Below are positions 48,517 to 57,998 of a stretch of DNA of 64,000 bases, piece by piece; within the stretch, counting starts at the first letter, position 1, and every line of letters starts with the position of its first letter. The DNA is taken from NCBI RefSeq assembly GCF_030553075.1, contig NZ_CP130701.1, positions 2,976,001 through 3,040,000 on the forward strand, in the 5' to 3' direction. The position numbers and the translations under genes are program-made. The DNA is from Halomonas sp. I5-271120 (GTDB lineage Bacteria > Pseudomonadota > Gammaproteobacteria > Pseudomonadales > Halomonadaceae). A model generated the notes under the pieces. The model was not told the origin of the DNA and made no database searches. It worked only from the letters and a program-made list of their open reading frames with translations.

Positions 48517-48636
48517 GTCTCGTTTTGCCTCGCTGATGCAGGTCTCGCCCATGCAACTTTGGTCGCGTTTGGGCCTTAGGGCGTTGACGCCCCAGGTCGG
48601 TGCGCCTAACTTTCCATTCCAAGGAACGATGTTCTG

Positions 48637-48654
48637 CCTTACAGAATTGTAAGG
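48637..48654. promoter_or_regulatory. 18-bp palindrome CCTTACA-N4-TGTAAGG
   Basis: Perfect 7-bp arms surround GAAT. The half-site TGTAAGG recurs at 48694. It is a candidate site for the IclR protein or TctD. Confidence 0.6.
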
Positions 48655-48696
48655 TGGCTGACAGCTTCCGACAAGCCCTGAATGCAACAGACCTGT

Positions 48697-48771
48697 AAGG
48701 GCGTCTTTTGAAAGCGTCGCTTTGGCAAGAGTCGCTTTTAAGGGAGTTGCTTTTAGGAAAGTTGCTGCAAG
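48697..48771. repeat. Degenerate 15-bp tandem repeat, about five copies
   Basis: Units of the type aag[a/c]gtcgcttt[t/g][a/g][a/c] recur every 15 bp from 48697 to 48771. The middle three copies are the most alike. Confidence 0.7.
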
Positions 48772-48849
48772 TGCACGCCAACGCATCACCATCCACGGTA
48801 TCCAGCATGCCCGCGTTGCGGGCCGGATGACCCAGCGAGGCCAATAACA

Positions 48850-49866
48850 ATGTTGATGAAACGCATGTTCCAGAAACATCTGTCGATGAAGACCCCCCTT
48901 ACCCTGATGACCGCAGCGGCGCTGACCCTGAGCGCTACCGTTACCCAGGCCTTCGAACCGGAAGGCAAGGTCGAGTGTCTGGCGCCGGCCGACCCGGGCG
49001 GCGGCTGGGACTTCACCTGCCGCAGTGTCGGCAAGGTGCTCGAAGATCTCGAACTGGTGCCGCGCAGCGTGCAGACCATCAACATGGCCGGCGCCGGCGG
49101 CGGTGTGGCTTTCGCCCATACCGTCAGCAAGCGGGCCGGTGATGACCAGCTGCTGGTGGCCGCGTCTACCGCTACCACCACGCGTCTGGCTCAGGGCCAG
49201 TTTCCGGGCATGAATGCCGACATGGTCAACTGGATCGGGGCGCTGGGTGCCGACTATGGCGTCATCGCTGTAGCCGACGACTCCGAATATGACGACCTGC
49301 AGGAATTGATGGATGCCATCAAGCAAGACCCGCGCAGCGTCAAGTTCGCCGGTGGCAGCGCCAAGGGCGGCTGGGACCATCTGAAGGTGTTGATCGCAGC
49401 CCAGAAGGCCGGCATCGAGAACCTGCCGCGCATTCCCTACCTTTCGTATAACAACGGCGGTGAGGCCATGACCCAGGTGGTCGGCGGCCACGTGGATGCC
49501 TTTACCGGTGACATCACCGAGGCACAGGGCTTCATGGAATCCGGCGATCTGCGCGTGCTGGCGGTGCTGTCCGAGGAACGCCTGCCGGGCAAGTTCAGCG
49601 ATATTCCCACCGCTCGTGAGCAGGGTATCGACGCCATCGGCCCCAACTGGCGCGGCTTCTACATGCCGGCAGACATTTCCGATGACGCCAAGCAGTACTG
49701 GCTCGATGCCATGGACACTGTCTATGAAAGCGAGGAGTGGAAGCAGGTCATGACCCAGAATGGTCTGATGCCCTTCCACATGAGTGCCGACAAGTTCGAG
49801 AACTTCGTGCACGCTCAGATCCAGTCAATCGAAGACCTGTCCAAAGATATCGGGCTGATTCAGTAA
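48850..49866 (+). CDS. tctC: Tripartite tricarboxylate transporter substrate-binding protein
   Basis: TctC captures a carboxylate in the periplasm for the TctAB membrane complex. The 338-residue product has a signal peptide (helix ~18-33, ending TVTQAF) and Bug-family features: PADPGGGWDFTCRSVGKVLED, NMAGAGGGVAFAHT and GGSAKGGWDHLKVL. Substrate could be citrate or another tri-/dicarboxylate. GAGG lies 9 nt before ATG 48850. Its stop overlaps the tctB ATG by 1 nt. Confidence 0.93.
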   Translation: MLMKRMFQKHLSMKTPLTLMTAAALTLSATVTQAFEPEGKVECLAPADPGGGWDFTCRSVGKVLEDLELVPRSVQTINMAGAGGGVAFAHTVSKRAGDDQLLVAASTATTTRLAQGQFPGMNADMVNWIGALGADYGVIAVADDSEYDDLQELMDAIKQDPRSVKFAGGSAKGGWDHLKVLIAAQKAGIENLPRIPYLSYNNGGEAMTQVVGGHVDAFTGDITEAQGFMESGDLRVLAVLSEERLPGKFSDIPTAREQGIDAIGPNWRGFYMPADISDDAKQYWLDAMDTVYESEEWKQVMTQNGLMPFHMSADKFENFVHAQIQSIEDLSKDIGLIQ

Positions 49867-50321
49867 TGACCTTCAACGACCGCATCTTCGGGGTCCTGAT
49901 GATCGTCCTGGCCGTCGCGTACGGCTGGGGCGCTACCCAGTTCCCGGAACCCTTCGGAGGCGGGGTCGAGGCTGTTGGCCCCGAGACCTTTCCCTATCTG
50001 CTCGCCGTGGTGCTGACCCTTTCCAGCCTGTACATGATTGTGCGCCCCGACCCGGACAACGCCTGGCCCTGGAGCCGGACCGGCCTGGAACTGGTGATCG
50101 CGGTCGTCGTGCTGGTGTTCTATGCCATGCTGCTGCAGCCGCTGGGCTTCATCCCCAGCACGCTGCTGGCAGTCGGCACGCTTTGCTGGCGCATGGGCGC
50201 GCCCCCGGTCAAGGCCTACCTGACCGGTGCCATTGCGGGCGTGGTGGTGTTCCTGATCTTTAACTTCGCACTCGACCTGGCGCTGCCGCTGGGCCTGCTC
50301 GACTTCCTGGAGGCGACCTGA
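49866..50321 (+). CDS. tctB: Tripartite tricarboxylate transporter small membrane subunit
   Basis: The ~151-residue product has four hydrophobic helices, typical of TctB, starting FNDRIFGVLMIVLAVAYGWGATQFPEPFGG. It is the small, poorly conserved subunit that pairs with TctA. ATG 49866 overlaps the tctC stop and its own stop overlaps the tctA ATG, so all three are translationally coupled. Confidence 0.92.
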   Translation: MTFNDRIFGVLMIVLAVAYGWGATQFPEPFGGGVEAVGPETFPYLLAVVLTLSSLYMIVRPDPDNAWPWSRTGLELVIAVVVLVFYAMLLQPLGFIPSTLLAVGTLCWRMGAPPVKAYLTGAIAGVVVFLIFNFALDLALPLGLLDFLEAT

Positions 50322-51835
50322 TGGAAACGTTGGGCTTCCTGATCGACGGTTTCGGCGTCGCGCTGCAGCCGCATAATCTGATGTTCGCGCTGATGGGGGC
50401 CTTCCTGGGCACCCTGATCGGCGCGCTACCGGGGCTCGGCCCGGCCAATGGCGTGGCGATACTGATCCCGCTGGCCTTCACTCTGGGGCTGGCCCCGGAA
50501 ACTGCCATGATCATGCTGACCTCGGTCTATGCCGGTGCCATGTACGGCGGGCGTATCTCCTCGATTCTCTTGAATATTCCCGGCGACGAGCCGGCGATGA
50601 TGACCTGCCTGGATGGCTACCCGATGGCCATGAAGGGCAAGGCGGCCGAGGCGCTGGCCATCTCGGCAGTGGCGTCCTTCATCGGCAGCCTGGTGGCCAC
50701 CGTGGGGCTGATCCTGCTGGCGCCGCTGCTGGCCGACTTCGCCCTGACCTTCGGCCCGGCGGAGTACTTCGCGCTCTTCATGCTGGCCTTCGCCACCCTT
50801 GGTGGGATCACCGGCAAGAATCCGATGAAGACCGTGGTCGCGGCCTGCATCGGCCTGATGATCGCCACCGTGGGCATCGATTCCACCGGTACGCAGCGCT
50901 ACACCTTCAATGTGCTGGAGCTTTACGAGGGCGTCGACTTCATCATCGCCATCGTTGGCCTGTTCGCGATCTCCGAGCTGATGTTCTTCATCGAGGATCG
51001 AGCCGGCGGTGGCAAGGAAAAGATCGCCGTCAACAAACTGTCGCTTTCCTGGAAGGACATCCGCGACATTCTGCCCACCAGCCTGCGTGGCGGGGTGCTC
51101 GGGTTTGTCGCCGGGGTGCTGCCGGGGGCAGGGGCATCGCTTGGCAGCTTCATCAGTTACACCCTGGAAAAGCGCGTGCTGGGCCGAAAGGGGTACTTTG
51201 GAGAAGGCGATCCGCGCGGCGTGGCGGCGCCCGAAGCCGGCAACAACGGCGCCTCCAGCGGTGCCCTGGTGCCGATGCTGACGCTTGGCGTGCCTGGCAG
51301 TGGCACCACCGCGGTGCTGCTGGCGCTGCTGATTTCGCTCAACATCACCCCCGGCCCGCTGATGTTTACCCAGAACGCGGACATCGTCTGGGGCGTGATT
51401 GCGGCGCTGCTGATCGGCAACTTCCTGTTGTTGCTGCTCAACATTCCGCTGGTCGGCATCTTCGTCAAGCTGCTCTCGGTCCCCCCGATGTACCTGCTGC
51501 CGATCGTGACCATGGTGGCCTTCGTCGGCATCTACTCGATCAGTAACACCACCTTCGATCTCTACTTCATGGTGGCCTTCGGCGTCTTCGGCTATGTGTT
51601 GCGCAAGCTGGAAATACCGCTGGTGCCGATCATTCTCGGCCTGCTGCTGGGGCCAGAAATGGAGAAGAACCTGCGCCATGCGCTCGAGATCTCCGATGGC
51701 GACTGGATGGTGCTGTGGGATAGCGGCCTCGCCATCGGCCTGTGGGTCGTCGCTGGCCTGGGCCTGATTCTGCCCTACGTCGTGGGTCCTCTCCTACGGC
51801 GTCGCATGCAGGCGGGCGGGTCCCAGACGGACTGA
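50321..51835 (+). CDS. tctA: Tripartite tricarboxylate transporter large permease
   Basis: The 504-residue product has about 10-12 helices and strong TctA motifs: GTLIGALPGLGPANGVAILIPLAF, YAGAMYGGRISSILLNIPGDEPA and GVLPGAGASLGSFISYTLEKR, plus VPGSGTTAVLLALL. It moves the carboxylate across the inner membrane with an ion gradient. It is the last gene of tctCBA, with a strong terminator 67 bp later. Confidence 0.95.
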   Translation: METLGFLIDGFGVALQPHNLMFALMGAFLGTLIGALPGLGPANGVAILIPLAFTLGLAPETAMIMLTSVYAGAMYGGRISSILLNIPGDEPAMMTCLDGYPMAMKGKAAEALAISAVASFIGSLVATVGLILLAPLLADFALTFGPAEYFALFMLAFATLGGITGKNPMKTVVAACIGLMIATVGIDSTGTQRYTFNVLELYEGVDFIIAIVGLFAISELMFFIEDRAGGGKEKIAVNKLSLSWKDIRDILPTSLRGGVLGFVAGVLPGAGASLGSFISYTLEKRVLGRKGYFGEGDPRGVAAPEAGNNGASSGALVPMLTLGVPGSGTTAVLLALLISLNITPGPLMFTQNADIVWGVIAALLIGNFLLLLLNIPLVGIFVKLLSVPPMYLLPIVTMVAFVGIYSISNTTFDLYFMVAFGVFGYVLRKLEIPLVPIILGLLLGPEMEKNLRHALEISDGDWMVLWDSGLAIGLWVVAGLGLILPYVVGPLLRRRMQAGGSQTD

Positions 51836-51840
51836 CGCTG

Positions 51841-51880
51841 GTATTTTTCATCCGGTACGTTTTATCCGTACGTCTTATCA
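51841..51880. repeat. 13-bp tandem repeat after tctA
   Basis: gtacgt[t/c]ttatc[c/a] occurs at 51855-51867 and 51868-51880; a more diverged copy, gtatttttcatcc, lies at 51841-51853. Confidence 0.75.
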
Positions 51881-51901
51881 AGCAAACGCATCACCTTTTT
51901 G

Positions 51902-51933
51902 GGGCATCGGCCATCTGGCCGGTGCCCTTTTTT
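51902..51933 (+). terminator. Rho-independent terminator of tctCBA
   Basis: An 11-bp stem with one G-U pair (51902-51912 with 51917-51927) is followed by six T residues. Confidence 0.9.
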
Positions 51934-52004
51934 ATGCTGGGTTGGTCATATTGATGCATGATGCCGACGCTCATACCTCCCTGTATCTCATTAATGTATA
52001 CAGC

Positions 52005-52021
52005 TGCACCATTAAGGCACA
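52005..52021. promoter_or_regulatory. Possible NtrC-type enhancer site
   Basis: TGCACC-N5-GGCACA resembles the NtrC pattern TGCACC-N5-GGTGCA with two mismatches, ~150 bp before the sigma-54 promoter. This is a weak call. Confidence 0.35.
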
Positions 52022-52129
52022 TGGCCAAGATCGAAATGGCCAAAAGAGGGCACGTAATGGGCACATGAGCAGGTGAGGGCGACGACCCGGGAAGGGGGCA
52101 GGTTATTTAGTGTTCTCTAACACAATGAT

Positions 52130-52147
52130 TCCCAATGATTATTGGGA
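52130..52147. promoter_or_regulatory. Perfect dyad TCCCAAT-N4-ATTGGGA upstream of the urtA promoter
   Basis: Seven-bp perfect arms around GATT lie 13 bp before the -24 element. It may bind a further regulator. Confidence 0.5.
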
Positions 52148-52160
52148 CTTGCTGAGGTGT

Positions 52161-52175
52161 TGGCACGACCCTTGC
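52161..52175 (+). promoter_or_regulatory. Sigma-54 promoter of the urt-ure cluster
   Basis: TGGCACGACCCTTGC matches the -24/-12 consensus TGGCACG-N4-TTGC at every defined position. Transcription should start near 52187, giving an ~85-nt leader before the urtA GTG. This predicts NtrC-dependent expression under nitrogen limitation. Confidence 0.88.
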
Positions 52176-52270
52176 GAAGTGTTTTGGGCCGGCCGATGAA
52201 CGGCCGGCAGCGTCGCTGGATATTGCCGAATAACAATTTTCAAAAACAAGACACAAGCAAGGAGATCCAT

Positions 52271-53569
52271 GTGAACACTTCGACCCCTTCCTATCGCTGG
52301 CTGGCTGCGGCCCTGCTCTCTGTAGGCGTGGCCCTGCCGGCACAGGCACAAGAAGACCCGATCAAGGTCGGCATTCTGCACTCGCTCTCCGGCACCATGG
52401 CGATCAGTGAGTCCACCCTCAAGGACACCATGCTGATGCTGATCGAGCAGCAGAACGCGGCGGGCGGTCTGCTGGGACGTCAGCTCGAGCCGGTGGTGGT
52501 GGACCCGGCCTCCAACTGGCCGCTGTTCGCCGAGAAGGCCCGTGAGCTGCTGGCGCAGGAAAAGGTCGACGTGATCTTCGGCAACTGGACCTCGGTGTCC
52601 CGCAAGTCGGTGCTGCCGGTCGTCGAAGAACTCAACGGTCTGCTGTTCTATCCGGTGCAGTACGAGGGCGAGGAGTCCTCCGAAAACGTGTTCTATACCG
52701 GTGCAGCGCCCAACCAGCAGGCCATTCCTGCGGTCAATTACCTGATGAACAACGTCGGTGTGGAGCGCTGGGTGCTGGCCGGCACCGACTATGTCTATCC
52801 GCGTACCACCAACAAGATCCTCGAGGCCTATCTGAAGGACCATGGCGTCGCCGACGAGGACATCATGATCAACTACACGCCGTTCGGGCATTCCGATTGG
52901 CAGAACATCGTCTCCGACATCAAGCGCTTCGGCAGCGAGGGCAAGAAGACGGCGGTGGTCTCGACCATCAATGGCGATGCCAATGTGCCGTTCTATCGTG
53001 AACTCGGCAACCAGGGCATCGATGCCGCCGACATTCCGGTGGTGGCCTTCTCGGTCGGCGAGCAGGAGCTTTCGGGCATCGATACCGCGCCGCTGGTGGG
53101 GCATCTGGCCGCTTGGAACTACTTCATGAGCGTCGATAACGATGCCAACTACGACTTCATCGATGCCTGGATCGACTACACCGGCGATGAAATGTCCGTC
53201 ACCAACGATCCCATGGAAGCGCATTATATCGGCTTCAACATGTGGCTCGAGGCGGTGCGCAAGGCAGGCACGACTGACGTCGATGCGGTCAAGGACGCCA
53301 TCATCGGTGTGACCGTGCCCAACCTGACCGGCGGCTACGCGGCGATGATGCCCAATCATCACATCACCAAGCCGGTGCTGATCGGCGAGATCCAGGACAA
53401 CGGCCAGTTCTCGGTGGTCTGGGAAACCCCGTCCACGGTCGCAGGCGATGCCTGGTCTGATTATCTCGAAGGGTCACGCGACCTGATCAGCGACTGGCGC
53501 AAGCCCATGGAATGCGGCAACTACAACGTGGTTGAAGGCAGCTGTGGCGGCGGCGTCGAGGCGCAATAA
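52271..53569 (+). CDS. urtA: Urea ABC transporter substrate-binding protein
   Basis: The ~432-residue product has a signal peptide ending near ALPAQAQEDP and the UrtA/AmiC fold: PIKVGILHSLSGTMAISESTLKDTMLMLIEQQNAAGGLLGR and IFGNWTSVSRKSVLPVVEELNGLLFYPVQYEGEE. It captures urea in the periplasm. GTG 52271 has GGAG 6 nt upstream; an ATG at 52269 overlaps it but reads ATG-TGA at once and cannot encode protein. The frame to 52142 covers the promoter and is rejected. Confidence 0.95.
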   Translation: MNTSTPSYRWLAAALLSVGVALPAQAQEDPIKVGILHSLSGTMAISESTLKDTMLMLIEQQNAAGGLLGRQLEPVVVDPASNWPLFAEKARELLAQEKVDVIFGNWTSVSRKSVLPVVEELNGLLFYPVQYEGEESSENVFYTGAAPNQQAIPAVNYLMNNVGVERWVLAGTDYVYPRTTNKILEAYLKDHGVADEDIMINYTPFGHSDWQNIVSDIKRFGSEGKKTAVVSTINGDANVPFYRELGNQGIDAADIPVVAFSVGEQELSGIDTAPLVGHLAAWNYFMSVDNDANYDFIDAWIDYTGDEMSVTNDPMEAHYIGFNMWLEAVRKAGTTDVDAVKDAIIGVTVPNLTGGYAAMMPNHHITKPVLIGEIQDNGQFSVVWETPSTVAGDAWSDYLEGSRDLISDWRKPMECGNYNVVEGSCGGGVEAQ

Positions 53570-53632
53570 GCCTAGCGCAGGCCAGGTTCGAGCGGTTGAC
53601 GTCGGATCTGGCCTGCCTCGCTAGTTTCAAGA

Positions 53633-53684
53633 GACGTTTCATCGCGATTTTTCGTAGCGACTTTTCATAGTGACGTTTCATTAC
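53633..53684. repeat. 13-bp tandem repeat, four copies, upstream of urtB
   Basis: Units of the form ga[c/t][g/t]tttc[a/g]t[c/a]g[c/t] start at 53633, 53646, 53659 and 53672. The array ends 20 bp before the urtB ATG. Confidence 0.8.
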
Positions 53685-53703
53685 GATTTCAAAGGACATG
53701 CCC

Positions 53704-55308
53704 ATGAGGATCACCCGATGCCTCACGCTGGGGCTGCTGCTGTCTGCGTTGCTGTTTGCGCTGGTGGGTAGCGCACAGGCGCAGCAGGATGACCCCGGCA
53801 AGCCGCTGCTCGAGGCGCTTGCCAGTGCGTCCTACGCCGCCAAGGGCGACGCCATCGAAGCCATCGTCTCCAGTGGCGATTCACGCAGCCGTGCCTGGCT
53901 TGAAGCCCTCAACGACGGCAAGCTGCAACGGAACAAGAAGACCGGTCAGTTCGTGTTGGTCTTGGCCAATCGTGGCCGGGACTGGCCGGTGGAAGACGCC
54001 TTGAGCGGTGAGCCGCTCGGCGAAATGTCCCGCCGTGTGCTGGACCGCATCGGCATCAACAATGCGTTACGCGGAAAGCTGCGCAGCACCCTGGCGGTAC
54101 TCGATCTGTACGTCGAGGACCCTGATGCGCGCCTCAGCGCGGCCAACGACTTGCTCGGTCAGGTCGATGAGGCCATGGTCGCTCCGCTCGAGGCGGTGCG
54201 TGCCGATGAGCCTGATGAGGCGGTGCGTACCCGGCTGACCGAGGCCCTGGCCATTTATCGGCTCGAGCAGGGCGACCCCGAGGCCATCGAGGTCCTGCGC
54301 GGAAGCCTTCACCCCGAGGCGCGGGCCGCCCTCAACGGGGCCGTGGCCGGCGATGATGCTGCACTTGCCGACAATGCCAAGGAGGCACTGGCCGGCATCG
54401 AGCAGACTCTCAAGATCAACCGCGGCTTCGAGACCCTGTATTTCGGTCTGAGCCTTGGCTCGGTGCTGGTGCTGGCGGCAATTGGCCTGGCCATCACCTT
54501 CGGGGTCATGGGCGTGATCAACATGGCCCACGGCGAGCTGATCATGCTCGGCGCCTACACCTCCTGGGGCATGCAGCAGCTGCTGCCGGGACAGCCGGGC
54601 CTGGCCGTGATCCTGTCGATTCCGGCCGGCTTTCTGGTCGCAGGCCTGGCGGGCGTGGCCATCGAGCGCTGCGTGATCCAGTTTCTCAAGGGGCGCCCGC
54701 TTGAGACGTTGCTTGCCACCTTTGGTGTCAGCCTGATCCTGCAGCAACTGGTGCGCACCCTGGTCTCGCCCCTCAACCGTACGGTGATCACCCCAGAGTG
54801 GATGAGCGGCTCGCTAGTGATCAACGACGCTCTGTCGCTGACCCTCAACCGCCTCTATGTGCTCGGCTTCGCGCTGCTGGTGTTCGCGAGCCTGATGCTG
54901 GTCATGCGCCGCACAAGGCTGGGGCTTGAGGTGCGTGCGGTCACTCAGAATCGCGCCATGGCGCGGGCCATGGGCATCCGCGCGACCCGCGTGGATATTC
55001 TCACCTTCGGCCTCGGCGCCGGGGTGGCCGGGCTTGCCGGCGTGGCGCTGGCCCAGTTGACCAACGTTGGCCCCAACCTCGGCCAGAGCTACATCATCGA
55101 TTCGTTTATGGTGGTGGTGTTCGGCGGCGTCGGGAACCTGTGGGGCACCCTGGTGGCCGGCATGTCGCTTGGGGTGATCAACCAAGTGCTGGAGCCATGG
55201 GCGGGTGCTGTGCTTGCCAAGATCATCGTGCTGGTGTTCATCATCCTGTTCATTCAGAAACGGCCTCGCGGACTCTTTCCGCAGAAGGGCCGGGCGGCGG
55301 AGGGCTGA
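53704..55308 (+). CDS. urtB: Urea ABC transporter permease UrtB
   Basis: The ~534-residue product starts with a signal-like helix and a ~230-residue, mostly helical periplasmic domain, as usual for UrtB, followed by a LivH-type permease with ~8 helices (FGVMGVINMAHGELIMLGAYTSWG; GLGAGVAGLAGVALAQLTNVGPNLG). ATG 53704 is preferred over 53698 because AAAGGA lies only one base from the latter. The 134-bp gap after urtA holds the repeat array. Confidence 0.94.
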   Translation: MRITRCLTLGLLLSALLFALVGSAQAQQDDPGKPLLEALASASYAAKGDAIEAIVSSGDSRSRAWLEALNDGKLQRNKKTGQFVLVLANRGRDWPVEDALSGEPLGEMSRRVLDRIGINNALRGKLRSTLAVLDLYVEDPDARLSAANDLLGQVDEAMVAPLEAVRADEPDEAVRTRLTEALAIYRLEQGDPEAIEVLRGSLHPEARAALNGAVAGDDAALADNAKEALAGIEQTLKINRGFETLYFGLSLGSVLVLAAIGLAITFGVMGVINMAHGELIMLGAYTSWGMQQLLPGQPGLAVILSIPAGFLVAGLAGVAIERCVIQFLKGRPLETLLATFGVSLILQQLVRTLVSPLNRTVITPEWMSGSLVINDALSLTLNRLYVLGFALLVFASLMLVMRRTRLGLEVRAVTQNRAMARAMGIRATRVDILTFGLGAGVAGLAGVALAQLTNVGPNLGQSYIIDSFMVVVFGGVGNLWGTLVAGMSLGVINQVLEPWAGAVLAKIIVLVFIILFIQKRPRGLFPQKGRAAEG

Positions 55309-55312
55309 TCCT

Positions 55313-56469
55313 ATGTCTCTTGCAAACACTCCGCCCTCAAGCACGCCGCTTTCCAACCTGTGGCTGACGCGGCCTTTCACCGAACGCTCGACCCGCGTGT
55401 TTCTCGGCGTGCTTGCCCTGGCGCTGTCGGTGGTCACGGTGCTGCACCTGGCCTTGCCAGCAGGGCATCCGCTGCACGTCTCAAGCTATACCGTGACGCT
55501 GCTCGGCAAGTACCTGTGCTATGCACTGCTGGCGGTGGCGGTGGACCTGGTCTGGGGCTATCTGGGCATTCTGAGCCTGGGGCATGGGGCCTTTTTCGCG
55601 CTGGGCGGCTACGCCATGGGCATGTACCTGATGCGCCAGATCGGCGACCGCGGCGTCTATGGCGATCCGGTGCTGCCGGACTTCATGGTGTTTCTCAACT
55701 GGGACAGCCTGCCGTGGTTCTGGCATGGCTTCGACATGGCCTGGTTCGCCTTCCTGATGGTGATGCTGGCGCCGGGCCTGTTGGCGCTGCTGTTCGGCTT
55801 CCTGGCCTTCCGCTCCCGAGTCACCGGGGTCTATCTGTCGATCATCACCCAGGCGCTGACCTTCGCCCTGATGCTGGCTTTCTTCCGCAACGAGATGGGC
55901 TTTGGCGGCAACAACGGCCTGACCGACTTCCGTGAACTGCTGGGCTTCGATCTGAGAAGCGACGCCACGCGGCTGGGGCTCTTCCTGGCGTCCGGGGTGG
56001 CGCTGGCGCTGGGCTATGTGGTGTGTCGCGGCATTGTGGGCAGCAAGCTTGGCCGGGTCTGCATCGCCTCCCGCGATGCCGAGGCACGGGTGCGCTTCCT
56101 TGGCTATCGGGTCGAGCGGGTGCAGCTTTGTGTGTTCGTGGTCTCGGCGATGCTCGCGGGGGTCGCCGGCTCTCTCTACGTACCCCAGGTGGGGATCATC
56201 AACCCGAGTGAGTTCTCGCCGCTGTTCTCGATCGAGGTGGTGGTGTGGGTGGCGCTGGGCGGTCGCGGCACCCTCTACGGCGCGGTGATCGGCGCGATTC
56301 TGGTCAACTATGCCAAGACGGTCTTCACCGGGGTGATGCCGGATGCCTGGCTGTTCGCCCTCGGTGGGCTTTTCGTGGTGGTCACGGTGCTGCTGCCCAA
56401 GGGCATCGCCGGGCTGATGACTCGTCGCCGCAAGGCGGATAGCGAGACTCAACTCAAGGAGGCAACGCC

Positions 56470-56473
<4 letters not shown>
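55313..56473 (+). CDS. urtC: Urea ABC transporter permease UrtC
   Basis: The ~386-residue product is a LivM-type permease with ~10 helices, containing VDLVWGYLGILSLGHGAFFALGGYAMGMYLMR and LGYRVERVQLCVFVVSAMLAGVAGSLYVPQVG. It pairs with UrtB to form the urea channel. The frame opens earlier inside urtB, but ATG 55313 lies 4 nt after the urtB stop. Its stop overlaps urtD (ATGA). Confidence 0.95.
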
Positions 56474-57299
<826 letters not shown>

Positions 57300-57300
<1 letters not shown>

Positions 57301-57998
57301 TGCTCGCGATCGACAAACTCAACCAGTTCTATGGCGAGAGCCACACCCTGTGGGATCTCGACCTCGAGGTGCCCAAGGGCGAATGCACCTGCGTGATGGG
57401 CCGCAACGGTGTAGGCAAGACGACCCTGCTCAAATGCGTGATGGGCGAGGTGCCGGTCAAGAACGGCAGCCTGCGCTTTGACGGCGAGGTGGAACTGACG
57501 AAGAAGCGTCTCGAGGACCGCTCGCGGCTCGGCATCGGCTATGTGCCCCAGGGGCGCCAGATATTTCCGCTGCTCAGCGTCGAGGAAAACCTGCGCACCG
57601 GGCTTGCCGCCCGCAAGGACGGCAGTCGCCGTATTCCTGATCGGGTCTTCGAGCTGTTCCCGGTGCTCGACGAGATGCGCCATCGCCGTGGTGGCGACCT
57701 GTCCGGCGGTCAGCAGCAGCAGTTGGCGATCGGCCGCGCACTGGTGATCGAGCCGCGGCTGCTGATCCTCGACGAGCCGGGGGAGGGCATTCAGCCCAAT
57801 ATCGTCGCCCAGATCGGTGAGGTGATCCGCCGGCTGATCCGCGAAGACGGCCTGACCGTGCTGTTGGTCGAGCAGAAGCTGCCCTTCGCCCGCAAGTACG
57901 CTGACCGCTTCACCATCCTCGATCGCGGCCGTCCGGTGGCCAGCGGTGGCATCGGCGACCTTTCCGATGACCTGATCAAGCGACACCTCACCGTATGA
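57300..57998 (+). CDS. urtE: Urea ABC transporter ATP-binding protein UrtE
   Basis: This 232-residue ATPase of the LivF type has Walker A GRNGVGKTTLLK, the signature LSGGQQQQLAIGRAL and Walker B LLILDEPGEGI. It forms the heterodimeric motor with UrtD. Its stop overlaps the ureD start (ATGA), tying transport to urease in one transcript. Confidence 0.95.

Larger units (their letters stand above)
48517..48849. promoter_or_regulatory. iclR-tctC divergent regulatory region
   Basis: This 333-bp gap separates the regulator operon from tctCBA. It holds an 18-bp palindrome (48637-48654), a smaller TTCC-N7-GGAA dyad at 48612-48626, a further TGTAAGG at 48694-48700 and a 15-bp repeat array. Both promoters must lie here. 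Confidence 0.6.
51836..52270. promoter_or_regulatory. tctA-urtA intergenic region
   Basis: This 435-bp gap contains a 13-bp repeat (51841-51880), the tctA terminator, a CTGTAT-N11-ATACAG dyad (51981-52003), a possible NtrC site, a perfect dyad and a sigma-54 promoter for urtA. No gene is seen. Confidence 0.65.

Noticed and set aside
48517..49812. A long N-terminal extension of the IclR gene running antisense through tctC
   Set aside because: The IclR N-terminus begins at 48516; the extension overlaps the certain tctC gene and has no family similarity.
51981..52003. CTGTAT...ATACAG as a LexA box
   Set aside because: LexA sites need CTGT-N8-ACAG; here the spacing is much longer (an 11-bp spacer between six-base arms).
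52269..52274. ATG at 52269 as start of urtA
   Set aside because: It is followed at once by TGA and is out of frame; the GTG at 52271 is in frame with the signal peptide.
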